NCBI GenBank assembly: GCA_016934535.1
Contig: JAFGSQ010000059.1
Location: forward strand, 1 to 7,370
DNA length: 7,370 nucleotides
Source of the DNA: a candidate division WOR-3 bacterium
Lineage (GTDB): Bacteria; SDB-A
Direction of reading: 5' to 3'
The position numbers and the translations under genes were made by a program. The notes beneath the pieces were generated by a model. The model was not told the origin of the DNA. It was given only the letters and a program-made list of their open reading frames with translations, and searched no databases. Every line of letters starts with the position of its first letter. Positions within the stretch are counted from its first letter, which is position 1. Shown in pieces: positions 1 to 7,091 of this stretch.

Positions 1-2
1 GC

Positions 3-41
3 AAATACGTAAACATTGACCTGGATTGTGTTTTCTGTTAG
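3..41 (+). CDS. possible 3' end of an upstream gene (partial)
   Basis: The third reading frame is open from the window edge to a TAG at 39-41 and would give a tail reading KYVNIDLDCVFC. Base composition drops sharply right after this stop, from mixed to strongly AT-rich, as expected at a coding/non-coding border. The other two + frames stop earlier (TAA at 10-12, TGA at 17-19). Twelve codons are too few to identify a product, and the open stretch could be chance. Confidence 0.3.
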   Translation, partial: KYVNIDLDCVFC

Positions 42-52
42 AAATACTAGTC

Positions 53-80
53 TTGATATATGAATAAAATTTCTTATCAT
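53..80 (+). promoter_or_regulatory. candidate sigma70-type promoter for the protease-glmMS operon
   Basis: TTGATA at 53-58 (5 of 6 to the TTGACA consensus) is followed after 16 bases by TATCAT at 75-80 (5 of 6 to TATAAT), inside a strongly AT-rich leader. Transcription would start near 87, about 40 bases before the ATG. A weaker alternative pair is TTGACC at 16-21 with TAGAAA at 39-44. If the host uses a Bacteroidota-type primary sigma factor the true promoter elements could differ. Confidence 0.4.
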
Positions 81-116
81 ATTTTAAAATCGTATTCAAT
101 TTCTAAAACAAAGATA

Positions 117-122
117 AAGGAG
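117..122 (+). promoter_or_regulatory. ribosome binding site of the M6 protease gene
   Basis: AAGGAG lies 5 bases before the ATG at 128. This strong Shine-Dalgarno match fixes the start at 128 rather than at the internal Met codons at residues 14 and 16, which would also cut into the signal peptide. Confidence 0.75.
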
Positions 123-127
123 ATTAG

Positions 128-3100
128 ATGAAATTGACTCTCTTTTCAACTTGCTTCCTGATTACAATGGGTATGAATGCTAACATTGAATTTAATCAGA
201 TGCAAGATTTATTTTACGGAAACTCAGGCAGGTTCATCGACAAAGAGCTTGAATTGTATAGAGACAATCCTCTTGCTTCTTTTCATTTCAACGCACCCGC
301 GCATAAAGTTTTCAAGATGGGAGAAAATTTGTCGGGCGCCGACACGGTCAGGGTCCTTGTCCTGAGAGTTGATTTTGTCGAAGACAATTCTCCGTTGACT
401 ACCGGGAACGGAAAATTCAACTATCAGGGAAACGGAGAAGAGGAATACAACTCAGACAGCACCCACAACCTCAACTATGATCCGCCGCATGACTCTTCAT
501 ACTTCGATCACCAGATGGAAGCATTGAGAAATTACTATTTGAGCGACACAAAAAACGGTCTTTATGTTCAATACGATATTTTTCCAGTTGGAGATTCCGC
601 ATCATACACTGTTCCGCACCAGATGTTATACTACGGAGACCCGCAGAATATTGTCTATGGGCTTTTCTATCTTTTGAGGGACGCTGTTTACGAAGCAGAT
701 AGAGACACAGTTGCAAATATTGATTTTTCAGATTATGACGCGATTGTTATGTTTCATGCTGGTTCTATGTGGCAGACAGACTACGGAGACAGCCCATACG
801 ATTTGCCTGCGGTTTGGATTGGTGGTGCGGACGCCCTTTTCGGAGAGCCTATATACGCCAACAACAGAACCGACTCAATTTTTGAATCTGTTATGTATTG
901 CGAGACGGGCTTTCAAGACGGAGGAGTAGCCTATCTTCAAGGCGGGTTGGCACATGAATTCGGCCATCAACTGGGAACATACGATCTTTACGACGTATCC
1001 GGCAAGACTATGGGTTGCAACGGATGGTCACTCATGGGAACCGGCAACTGGAACCTCGACGGCCTTGTTCCTCCCCACCACGATGTCTGGAACGTCGGCT
1101 ACATGAACTATCCGTATTGGGCTGTACCTAGAAGCATATCGAGAGACACAACCGTCGAATTGAGATGGAGGGGGTCTCTTGATTCTACGGCGGTATATTT
1201 CGTCAAAGTTCCAATAAACAACAGAGAACACTTTTTAATTTCATACAGGTATTCCGCTACTCCAGGAGACACATCACATGTTAATCCCGATTCAAATGCG
1301 ACGAGGGTCTGGAGGGACGGGGTAATGGTGAAATTTTTCGATTATGACTATAGTTTGCCTCAGAGCGACAGTTCGGGGGGGCTTGCTATTTGGCATATAG
1401 ATAAATTTAAAATTGACACGACTATAGAATATAATAGCGTAAACGCGGGTTTTCCGAGAGGAGTAGACCTTGAGGAAGCCGACGGCATACAGGATTGCGA
1501 GCTGAGTTATAATCAAATAGTCGATTGGAATTCTACTTTTTACGGAAACGAGTACGATCTTTTCAAACCAGGAGGTTTGACTAGGTTCGACGCTTATACA
1601 AACCCCAATTCCAACGACAATTTCGGTTCTGTAACGCATATAAGGATCGACAGCTTGGTCATGATCGGAGACACTGTAGCGAGATTCAACGTTAGATTCG
1701 ACTGGCTGCTCGACAATTTCCCCTTTTTTATAACAGGAACATTTGACGTGAATTCTCCTGTGGTCTGTGATTTTGACTATGACGGTGAATTGGAGCTTGC
1801 TACGCTGTCTGAAGACGGGACAGTTTACGCTTTTGAAAGAGATGGAACCGGCTACATGAGAACCACTACAAGCACCACGACCATTTTCTTCAGGACAAAC
1901 TCCGAATCTTATTCATCCATTGCAATCGCAGAAGCAGACGGAGACACAACTAACGGCATGGAAGTTGTATGCGGAAACGAAAACGGGTACATCTATGCCT
2001 GGCACACCCTTCCTAACATGTTCCCACCTCAAGAAGTGACGGGTTTTCCCGTCAGGGTGAACGCGAGGGTAGCATGCAGCCCAGCCCTTTTGGATATTGA
2101 CAAAAACGGCAAGAAAGAGATTTTGATAGGAGCCAACGACAATAAACTTTACGCTTTTATGTTCCAAGACGCGAATAAAGACGGCAGAGCCGATTCCGTA
2201 ACCGGTTTTCCTATGGAGATGGGCAACTGGGTTTGGTCCACTCCGGCCATGGGAGACTCTTTTCTTTACGCTCTCGGTGGAGACGGAGTTCTTCACGCTT
2301 TCTCGGAAAACAATTCAGGTATATGGGAAGAAAACTGGAATGTGTTCGAACCTTCACTTGTTTTGACGACAGCTTCTCTCGCTTTGGGAGATTTAGACAG
2401 AGACGGAGAAGAAGAAATAGTGGTTCTCCACGGAAACGGCGATCTTCATCTTGTGTCCTGGGACGGTCATACTATTTGGTCGAAATCAATCGAGGGGAAA
2501 TCATACGTCACATCTCCTTCCCTGGCTGATATTGACGGAGACGGGTTTTTGGACATAATTGTATCCTTCGGGAGTGATTTGACCGTTTTCAATTCCAACG
2601 GCTCTCTTTTTGAAGGTTTTCCGGTGAGCCTTGGCGACACCTTCAACGTTCAGTCTTCACCTGTAATCGCGGACTTGAATGGAGATTCAAGCCCTGACAT
2701 TGTAATTGGAACTATTACAGGTTGGATCTGCGGGTTCGACAACAAAGGAAATGTTCTTGGAGGCTTTCCTCTCAGTTGCGGAGATTCAATATACAGCACC
2801 CCGACAGCTGTTGACATTGATCACGACGGGTATATTGATTTAATTGCTAATGTTGACAACGGGAAAATAGTAGGGTGGAGCCTGGGAAGAGACACAGGCA
2901 ACAATCCCTGGCCGATGTTCAGAAGGTCCCCGTCTCATGATTTGAGACAGCTTTCTCCGTGGATTGAACCCAGGGATTACCTCGATTTTTCAGAGTTGTA
3001 TGTTTGGCCAAATCCTGTCGAGGGTTCAGTCGCCTATTTGAGATACACACTTTCATCTGAAGTTGACCATGTGGAAGTTACTGTTTTCGACATTGCCGGG

Positions 3101-3259
3101 GACAAAAAACTTTCTTTTGTTGCGGGAACATTTTACGGGGTCAACGAAACGAGTTTTGACGTGGGGCAGCTCGCGCCAGGCGTTTATCTTTTAAGGGTCG
3201 AATTGAAACATGGACAAAACTCAAATGTCAGATTTGTTAAAATGGCGGTGATAAAATGA
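128..3259 (+). CDS. secreted M6-family zinc metalloprotease with FG-GAP propeller and T9SS-like sorting tail
   Basis: 1043 residues. Residues 1-18 form a signal peptide (basic start, hydrophobic core, MNA before the likely cut). After a short, possibly propeptide stretch comes an M6 (immune-inhibitor-A-like) peptidase domain, roughly residues 70-530. It carries HEFGHQLGTYD at 276-286, an exact HEXXHXXGXXD zinc motif with ligands H276, H280 and D286 and catalytic E277, followed by a probable Met-turn in SLMGTG (M303). The later GLAIWHID and GVDLEEADG segments are also typical of M6 enzymes. Residues about 540-925 are eight FG-GAP/VCBS-like units spaced 46-54 residues apart, several with DxDxDG calcium-type loops (548, 656, 755, 801, 896). 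WPMF at 928-931 closes the propeller, and residues 958-1043 resemble a Por secretion/T9SS type A tail (WPNP, APGVYLLRV, ending KMAVIK). The enzyme should be exported, cleave extracellular proteins and stay at or leave the cell surface. The substrate is unknown. First gene of a four-gene overlapping operon. Confidence 0.9.
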   Translation: MKLTLFSTCFLITMGMNANIEFNQMQDLFYGNSGRFIDKELELYRDNPLASFHFNAPAHKVFKMGENLSGADTVRVLVLRVDFVEDNSPLTTGNGKFNYQGNGEEEYNSDSTHNLNYDPPHDSSYFDHQMEALRNYYLSDTKNGLYVQYDIFPVGDSASYTVPHQMLYYGDPQNIVYGLFYLLRDAVYEADRDTVANIDFSDYDAIVMFHAGSMWQTDYGDSPYDLPAVWIGGADALFGEPIYANNRTDSIFESVMYCETGFQDGGVAYLQGGLAHEFGHQLGTYDLYDVSGKTMGCNGWSLMGTGNWNLDGLVPPHHDVWNVGYMNYPYWAVPRSISRDTTVELRWRGSLDSTAVYFVKVPINNREHFLISYRYSATPGDTSHVNPDSNATRVWRDGVMVKFFDYDYSLPQSDSSGGLAIWHIDKFKIDTTIEYNSVNAGFPRGVDLEEADGIQDCELSYNQIVDWNSTFYGNEYDLFKPGGLTRFDAYTNPNSNDNFGSVTHIRIDSLVMIGDTVARFNVRFDWLLDNFPFFITGTFDVNSPVVCDFDYDGELELATLSEDGTVYAFERDGTGYMRTTTSTTTIFFRTNSESYSSIAIAEADGDTTNGMEVVCGNENGYIYAWHTLPNMFPPQEVTGFPVRVNARVACSPALLDIDKNGKKEILIGANDNKLYAFMFQDANKDGRADSVTGFPMEMGNWVWSTPAMGDSFLYALGGDGVLHAFSENNSGIWEENWNVFEPSLVLTTASLALGDLDRDGEEEIVVLHGNGDLHLVSWDGHTIWSKSIEGKSYVTSPSLADIDGDGFLDIIVSFGSDLTVFNSNGSLFEGFPVSLGDTFNVQSSPVIADLNGDSSPDIVIGTITGWICGFDNKGNVLGGFPLSCGDSIYSTPTAVDIDHDGYIDLIANVDNGKIVGWSLGRDTGNNPWPMFRRSPSHDLRQLSPWIEPRDYLDFSELYVWPNPVEGSVAYLRYTLSSEVDHVEVTVFDIAGDKKLSFVAGTFYGVNETSFDVGQLAPGVYLLRVELKHGQNSNVRFVKMAVIK
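1754..2902 (+). repeat. eight tandem FG-GAP/VCBS-like propeller units inside the protease
   Basis: The protein translation shows eight degenerate units, each with a hydrophobic strand, an Asp-rich loop, a second strand and a [YIV]-A/G-[FW] ending. Loops begin at residues 548 (DFDYDG), 602 (EADGDT), 656 (DIDKNG), about 709 (degenerate), 755 (DLDRDG), 801 (DIDGDG), 849 (DLNGDS) and 896 (DIDHDG). The spacing of 46-54 residues and the count of eight fit an eight-bladed beta-propeller, although seven blades plus a linker strand cannot be excluded. The repeat is at protein level; the DNA copies are diverged. Confidence 0.8.
2999..3256 (+). other. C-terminal T9SS type A-like sorting domain of the protease
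   Basis: Residues 958-1043 start with YVWPNPVEG, continue through an immunoglobulin-like set of strands (VEVTVFDIAG, DVGQLAPGVYLLRVEL) and end in RFVKMAVIK. This pattern matches the tails of proteins carried across the outer membrane by the type IX (Por) system in Bacteroidota, and related tails are common in other FCB-type phyla. The FlgD-Ig-like fold is an alternative label for the same region. No secretion-system gene is in this window. Confidence 0.7.
3244..3252 (+). promoter_or_regulatory. ribosome binding site of the 227-residue protein gene
   Basis: GGCGGTGAT matches the extended anti-Shine-Dalgarno complement GGAGGTGAT at 8 of 9 positions and lies 3 bases before the ATG at 3256. It sits inside the last codons of the protease gene and supports the 4-base overlapping start. 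Confidence 0.55.
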
Positions 3260-3939
3260 AAAAATTAATCTTTTCGATTGTATCGGTTTCCCTTATCCTG
3301 AACGCAGCATTACAAAATTCAGCTTTGTATTCAACTCCTTCGAGAGCTAAAGTCCTTTTTGCGTCTCTTTTAATCCCCGGTGGAGGAGAATACCTTCTAG
3401 GCAACAAAAAAGCCGCTTTGGGATTTTTTATTGCTGAAGGGCTTGTCTGGACGGGTTACCTTTCAATGAGGTGGAAAGGCAATTCAATTCAGAACAACTA
3501 CAGAATATACGCCAGTGATATTGCCGGGGCTTATTACAGCGAGAGAAACGAGACTTACTGGGACGCAATAGAATGGTATCAAAGCGCTGAAAGTTACAAC
3601 TTGAAGGTAAGAGAAGATGCGAGAAAATTATATCCAGACGACTACGACGCTCAGTTGAGATACATTCAAGAAAACAGCTACACAGGCTCATATGCATGGG
3701 ACTGGAACGGAAAACTTTCTCAGTACGACTACTACAGGGGAATGAGGAGAAATTCAAGAGAAGCCCTTCAAAACGCTTCGTACATCCTGTCCGGAGCAAT
3801 TTTGACAAGGGTTGTTTCTTTTGCCTGGTCATTCAACAGCCTCAGGAGAATTTCCAACGAACGTGTAATTCTCCCCGAAATCGACTTCGACTCTGAATCT
3901 TACAAAATAGGAATAAGCATAACCGGTCTTTACAGATGA
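3256..3939 (+). CDS. unrecognised signal-peptide protein with a PGGGEYLLG motif, possibly outer-membrane associated
   Basis: 227 residues; I do not recognise a characterised family. Residues 1 to about 20 look like a signal peptide (MKK, then a hydrophobic run ending LNAAL). A hydrophobic stretch at about 33-70 contains IPGGGEYLLGNKKAALGFF, reminiscent of the PGxGQxYxGxxxxA motif of DUF5683-like envelope proteins. The centre (about 80-170) is polar and very rich in Tyr and Trp, with possible helical segments (YWDAIEWYQSAESY). A further hydrophobic segment lies at about 175-195 (ASYILSGAILTRVVSFAW), and the last residues (YKIGISITGLYR) could be a beta strand. Its ATG overlaps the protease stop by 4 bases (ATGA) and its own stop overlaps glmM in the same way, so it is translated in the same operon. 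A role in the envelope is inferred only from the signal peptide, the motif and the context. Confidence 0.75.
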   Translation: MKKLIFSIVSVSLILNAALQNSALYSTPSRAKVLFASLLIPGGGEYLLGNKKAALGFFIAEGLVWTGYLSMRWKGNSIQNNYRIYASDIAGAYYSERNETYWDAIEWYQSAESYNLKVREDARKLYPDDYDAQLRYIQENSYTGSYAWDWNGKLSQYDYYRGMRRNSREALQNASYILSGAILTRVVSFAWSFNSLRRISNERVILPEIDFDSESYKIGISITGLYR

Positions 3940-5273
3940 ATTTTGTGAGGAGCGTTTCCGGGCTCAGGGGAATAACGGGAAAAGGATTCGATCCGGAAAA
4001 AGTTGTCGTATATTCAAACGCCATAGCGCAATTTCTCGGCGGAGGAACTGTTTGCCTGGGAAGAGATCCCAGAAAAACTGGAGAAGAATTTTCTATGGTG
4101 GCGGCAGGGTCTCTTATGGCTGCGGGAATGAATGTAGTTGACCTGGGAATTGTCACAACTCCAACTGTTTTGATCAATGTCGGTAGGGGAAACTATTCTG
4201 GGGGTGTGATTATTACAGCTTCGCACAATCCGGAAGAATGGAACGCAGTAAAATTCGTTAAAAAGGGAGGCGTTTTTTTCAACGCTGAAGACGCCGAAGA
4301 ACTTTTCAAAATTGTAGATTCTCACCGTCTGTCATGGGAGAATTTCAAAAAGAGAGGAACTTATACTAAAGACAACACTGCGGAAGAGAGACACCTTGAT
4401 ATCATCGCCCAATCTAAATGGTATGAAAAATGCGAAGGGATGAAAGTCGTCGTAGACACCGCCGGAGGGGCATCCTCTTCAATTCTACCTGAGCTCTGCA
4501 GAAGGATGGGCTGCAAAATTGTTTCGGTTTTAGGCGGCTGCAAAGACGGAAATTTTACAAGAGGGCTGGAGCCGGTCCCAGAAAACCTTGAAGCTCTATC
4601 CAAAACAGTCAGAAAAAGCGAAAATACCATTGGGCTTGCCACGGATACAGACGGAGACAGACTCGCTCTCGTCGACGAAGACGGAAATCCCATTGGCGAG
4701 GAAAAAACTCTGCAACTTGCTGTTATGGCTGTACTGGAAAGGGAAAAGGGCGATGTCGTCGCGAATGTTTCGACGTCTTCCGCGGTTAAAAATATCACAG
4801 AAAACATGGGTTGTCATTTTTTCTTATCGCCTGTTGGAGAAGGAAAGGTAGTTGACAAGATGATGGAAACAAACGCGATAATAGGTGGAGAAGGCAACGG
4901 CGGAGTTATTTTTCCTTCTGTGCACCATGCAAGAGATGCTCAAACGGGCGCGATGCTCATTTTGTCCTATCTTCATAAAAAAGGTATCTCCCTGAAAGAA
5001 GCTGTCCGGAAACTTCCGTTGACATATATGATCAAGACAAAAATTGTCGATTTTTCGGGAAATTTCGACTCTGCTCTTTTCGAGGGAATATTAAAAAATT
5101 CGCAACTGGTGGAAATAGACGGAATAAGATGGCAAAATGAAGAATCCTGGTTTCATGTCAGAAAATCAGGAACGGAAAACGCCCTCAGAATCATTGTGGA
5201 GTCAAACGTTATAGGTGAAGACCAGAGAATTTTGGAAACTATCAGGAAAAGGCTTGAAAGATGTGCGGAATAG
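3936..5273 (+). CDS. glmM: phosphoglucosamine mutase (alpha-D-phosphohexomutase family)
   Basis: 445 residues, the usual GlmM length. It should convert glucosamine-6-phosphate to glucosamine-1-phosphate in the cytoplasm, the step after GlmS on the way to UDP-GlcNAc. All four family signatures are present: SGLRG near residue 8; the phosphoserine loop TASHNP at 94-99 with S96; the metal loop DTDGDR at 237-242 with D237, D239 and D241; the sugar-specificity loop GEGNGG at 318-323; and the phosphate-binding RKSGTEN at 409-415. The sugar loop differs from GEQSGH of E. coli-type GlmM, and with ASHNPEEWNAVKF it resembles the Bacteroidota- or archaeal-like branch, where phosphomannomutase or phosphoglucomutase activity is an alternative. 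Direct overlap with glmS favours GlmM. The ATG overlaps the preceding stop by 4 bases and has no close Shine-Dalgarno (nearest AGGAA is over 20 bases upstream), so translation probably depends on coupling. Confidence 0.88.
   Translation: MNFVRSVSGLRGITGKGFDPEKVVVYSNAIAQFLGGGTVCLGRDPRKTGEEFSMVAAGSLMAAGMNVVDLGIVTTPTVLINVGRGNYSGGVIITASHNPEEWNAVKFVKKGGVFFNAEDAEELFKIVDSHRLSWENFKKRGTYTKDNTAEERHLDIIAQSKWYEKCEGMKVVVDTAGGASSSILPELCRRMGCKIVSVLGGCKDGNFTRGLEPVPENLEALSKTVRKSENTIGLATDTDGDRLALVDEDGNPIGEEKTLQLAVMAVLEREKGDVVANVSTSSAVKNITENMGCHFFLSPVGEGKVVDKMMETNAIIGGEGNGGVIFPSVHHARDAQTGAMLILSYLHKKGISLKEAVRKLPLTYMIKTKIVDFSGNFDSALFEGILKNSQLVEIDGIRWQNEESWFHVRKSGTENALRIIVESNVIGEDQRILETIRKRLERCAE
5247..5252 (+). 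promoter_or_regulatory. ribosome binding site of glmS inside glmM
   Basis: AAAAGG lies 8 bases before the ATG at 5261. The start is fixed mainly by the protein: the catalytic Cys must be residue 2, as in MCGIVG. Confidence 0.45.
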
Positions 5274-7090
5274 TAGGTTCGATAGGCAACGAGAACACAG
5301 TAGACATTTTAATTAAAGGTCTGAAAAGGCTTGAATACAGAGGTTACGATTCGGCGGGTATAGCCGTCATTGGAAAAGACGGTATTATATCGATTGAAAA
5401 ACGCGCGGGAAAAGTCAAAGATCTCGAGAAGGATTTGGCAAACTGGAAGCCGCAGACAAAAATCGGAATAGCCCACACTAGGTGGGCGACACACGGAGAA
5501 CCAAACCAGATAAACGCTCATCCTCATACAGATTGTAAAAATAAAATTGCCGTCGTACACAACGGAATAATTGAGAATTATTCGGCTTTAAAAAAAATAC
5601 TTATGGACAGAGGGCATGTTTTCAAAACAGTGACAGACACGGAAGTTCTCGCACACTTGATAGAAGAATTTTACGAAGGGAGCCTTTTCGAGGCTGTCCG
5701 TCAATCTCTGCAGGAAGCGGAAGGAACATACGGTATAGCGGTAATATCTTCTGAAGAACCAGACAAAATAGTCATAGCCAGACTTGGGAGTCCTCTCGCC
5801 ATAGGTCATTCAAAAAAAGGAATGCTCGTAGCTTCGGACACGGCGGCGATAGTAGACCACACCAAAAAAGTCGTCTATCTCGATGACAAAGAAATCGCTG
5901 AAATACACAGGGACGAATACACGATAGAAACAATAGATAAGGTCAAGGTGACCCCTAAACTTCAGATAATTGAGACGGATATCAGAAAAATTGAAAAGGG
6001 GGGTTTTGACCATTTCATGCTGAAAGAGATTTATGAACAGCCCCAGGTAATAGGAGATTCAATCAGGGGTAGAATTGACAGTGAAAACGGGACCACAAGA
6101 TTAGACGGGCTCGACAGACATAGAAAACAACTTCAAAACACGGACAGCATTATTATTCTCGGATGCGGAACGTCATACTACGCCGGTCTTATAGGAAGTT
6201 ATGTAATTGAAAAAAATGCTGGAATATCAGTTTACGCTGAATACGCAAGTGAATTCAGGTATAAAAATCCGGTGGTGAGAAAAAACAGCATTTCTTTCGC
6301 CATCAGCCAAAGCGGAGAGACGGCAGATACTTTGGCGGCCATGAGAGAAGCCTCGAGAAAAGGGTCTATTTGCCTTGGAATCTGCAATGTTGTCGGGAGC
6401 ACCATCGCCAGAGAAAGCGAGGGCGGCGTCTATATACACGCCGGACCGGAAATAGGCGTGGCTTCGACAAAAGCTTTTTCAGCTCAGGTCATGGTCCTGA
6501 ACCTCATCAGCATTTTGATCGGCAGAATGAAAAACATGTCCTATGAAGAAGGCAAAATATACGTCGAAAACATAGAAGCGATTCCGGAAAAAATTAATTC
6601 TGTTCTCCAAAATTCGGAATACATCAAAGACATAGCAAAAAAATATTCTGATCGAAACAATTTTCTCTACCTTGGAAGAGGTTTCAACTACCCTGTCGCT
6701 CTTGAGGGAGCGCTCAAGCTCAAAGAGATAAGTTACGTTCATGCAGAAGGTTATCCCGCGGCGGAAATGAAACACGGACCAATTGCCCTTATTGACAAAG
6801 AGATGCCTGTGGTCGTGGTGGCGATTAAAGACTCTGTTTACACGAAGGTTTTAGGAAATATTGAAGAGGTAAAAGCGAGAAAAGGCAAAATAATTGCAAT
6901 TGCGACGGAAGGGGACAATGAAGTCAAAAAAAACGCGGATCATGTCATATACGTTCCCGCGACAATGGATTCTCTGTACCCTCTATTAACTGTTTTGCCT
7001 ATGCAGATTTTGGCTTACTACATAGCTGTTGAAAGAGGTTGCAGCATAGATCAACCTCGCAACCTCGCAAAAAGCGTCACAGTGGAGTGA
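5261..7090 (+). CDS. glmS: glutamine--fructose-6-phosphate aminotransferase (isomerizing)
   Basis: 609 residues, the same length as the E. coli enzyme. It makes glucosamine-6-phosphate from fructose-6-phosphate and glutamine, the committed step of amino-sugar synthesis. The N-terminal class II glutaminase domain (about 1-240) starts MCGIVG, with Cys2 the nucleophile after Met removal, and contains YRGYDSAGI, HTRWATHG and HNGIIENY. Two SIS isomerase domains follow: the first has GCGTSYYAG, SQSGETADT and STKAFSAQ, the second GRGFNYPVALEGALKLKEI. E482, K486, E489 and H505 correspond, after Met removal, to E. coli E481, K485, E488 and H504, and K604 in the terminal NLAKSVTVE to the Schiff-base Lys603. 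All key residues are intact. The gene overlaps glmM by 13 bases, which leaves no room for a glmS ribozyme or other leader control directly upstream. It ends the operon. Confidence 0.97.
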   Translation: MCGIVGSIGNENTVDILIKGLKRLEYRGYDSAGIAVIGKDGIISIEKRAGKVKDLEKDLANWKPQTKIGIAHTRWATHGEPNQINAHPHTDCKNKIAVVHNGIIENYSALKKILMDRGHVFKTVTDTEVLAHLIEEFYEGSLFEAVRQSLQEAEGTYGIAVISSEEPDKIVIARLGSPLAIGHSKKGMLVASDTAAIVDHTKKVVYLDDKEIAEIHRDEYTIETIDKVKVTPKLQIIETDIRKIEKGGFDHFMLKEIYEQPQVIGDSIRGRIDSENGTTRLDGLDRHRKQLQNTDSIIILGCGTSYYAGLIGSYVIEKNAGISVYAEYASEFRYKNPVVRKNSISFAISQSGETADTLAAMREASRKGSICLGICNVVGSTIARESEGGVYIHAGPEIGVASTKAFSAQVMVLNLISILIGRMKNMSYEEGKIYVENIEAIPEKINSVLQNSEYIKDIAKKYSDRNNFLYLGRGFNYPVALEGALKLKEISYVHAEGYPAAEMKHGPIALIDKEMPVVVVAIKDSVYTKVLGNIEEVKARKGKIIAIATEGDNEVKKNADHVIYVPATMDSLYPLLTVLPMQILAYYIAVERGCSIDQPRNLAKSVTVE

Positions 7091-7091
7091 A

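Noticed and set aside
38-106. TTAGAAAT (38-45) and ATTTCTAA (99-106) as a long-range inverted repeat, and its likeness to TTCTAAA at 7177-7183
   Set aside because: The arms are 53 bases apart in very AT-rich DNA, and the shared heptamer is too short and at a different distance from the start codon to support a common regulatory site.
1913-2296. 127-codon open frame on the minus strand inside the protease gene
   Set aside because: It is antisense to the well-supported propeller coding region, has no recognisable domain and is a shadow of that frame. The other antisense frames (for example 1292-1639, 3428-3832 and 4361-4807) were rejected for the same reason.
5100-5260. glmS ribozyme or riboswitch upstream of glmS
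   Set aside because: The region is coding sequence for the conserved C-terminal phosphate-binding part of GlmM up to and past the glmS start, leaving no untranslated leader.
7035-7066. 8-bp inverted repeat GAGGTTGC / GCAACCTC near the 3' end of glmS, plus the tandem CAACCTCG copies at 7052-7067, considered as a terminator
   Set aside because: It lies inside conserved codons (QPRNLAKSVTVE), and no T run follows it; the sequence after it is A-rich on this strand. The tandem copy is explained by the Gln-Pro-Arg-Asn-Leu-Ala codons.
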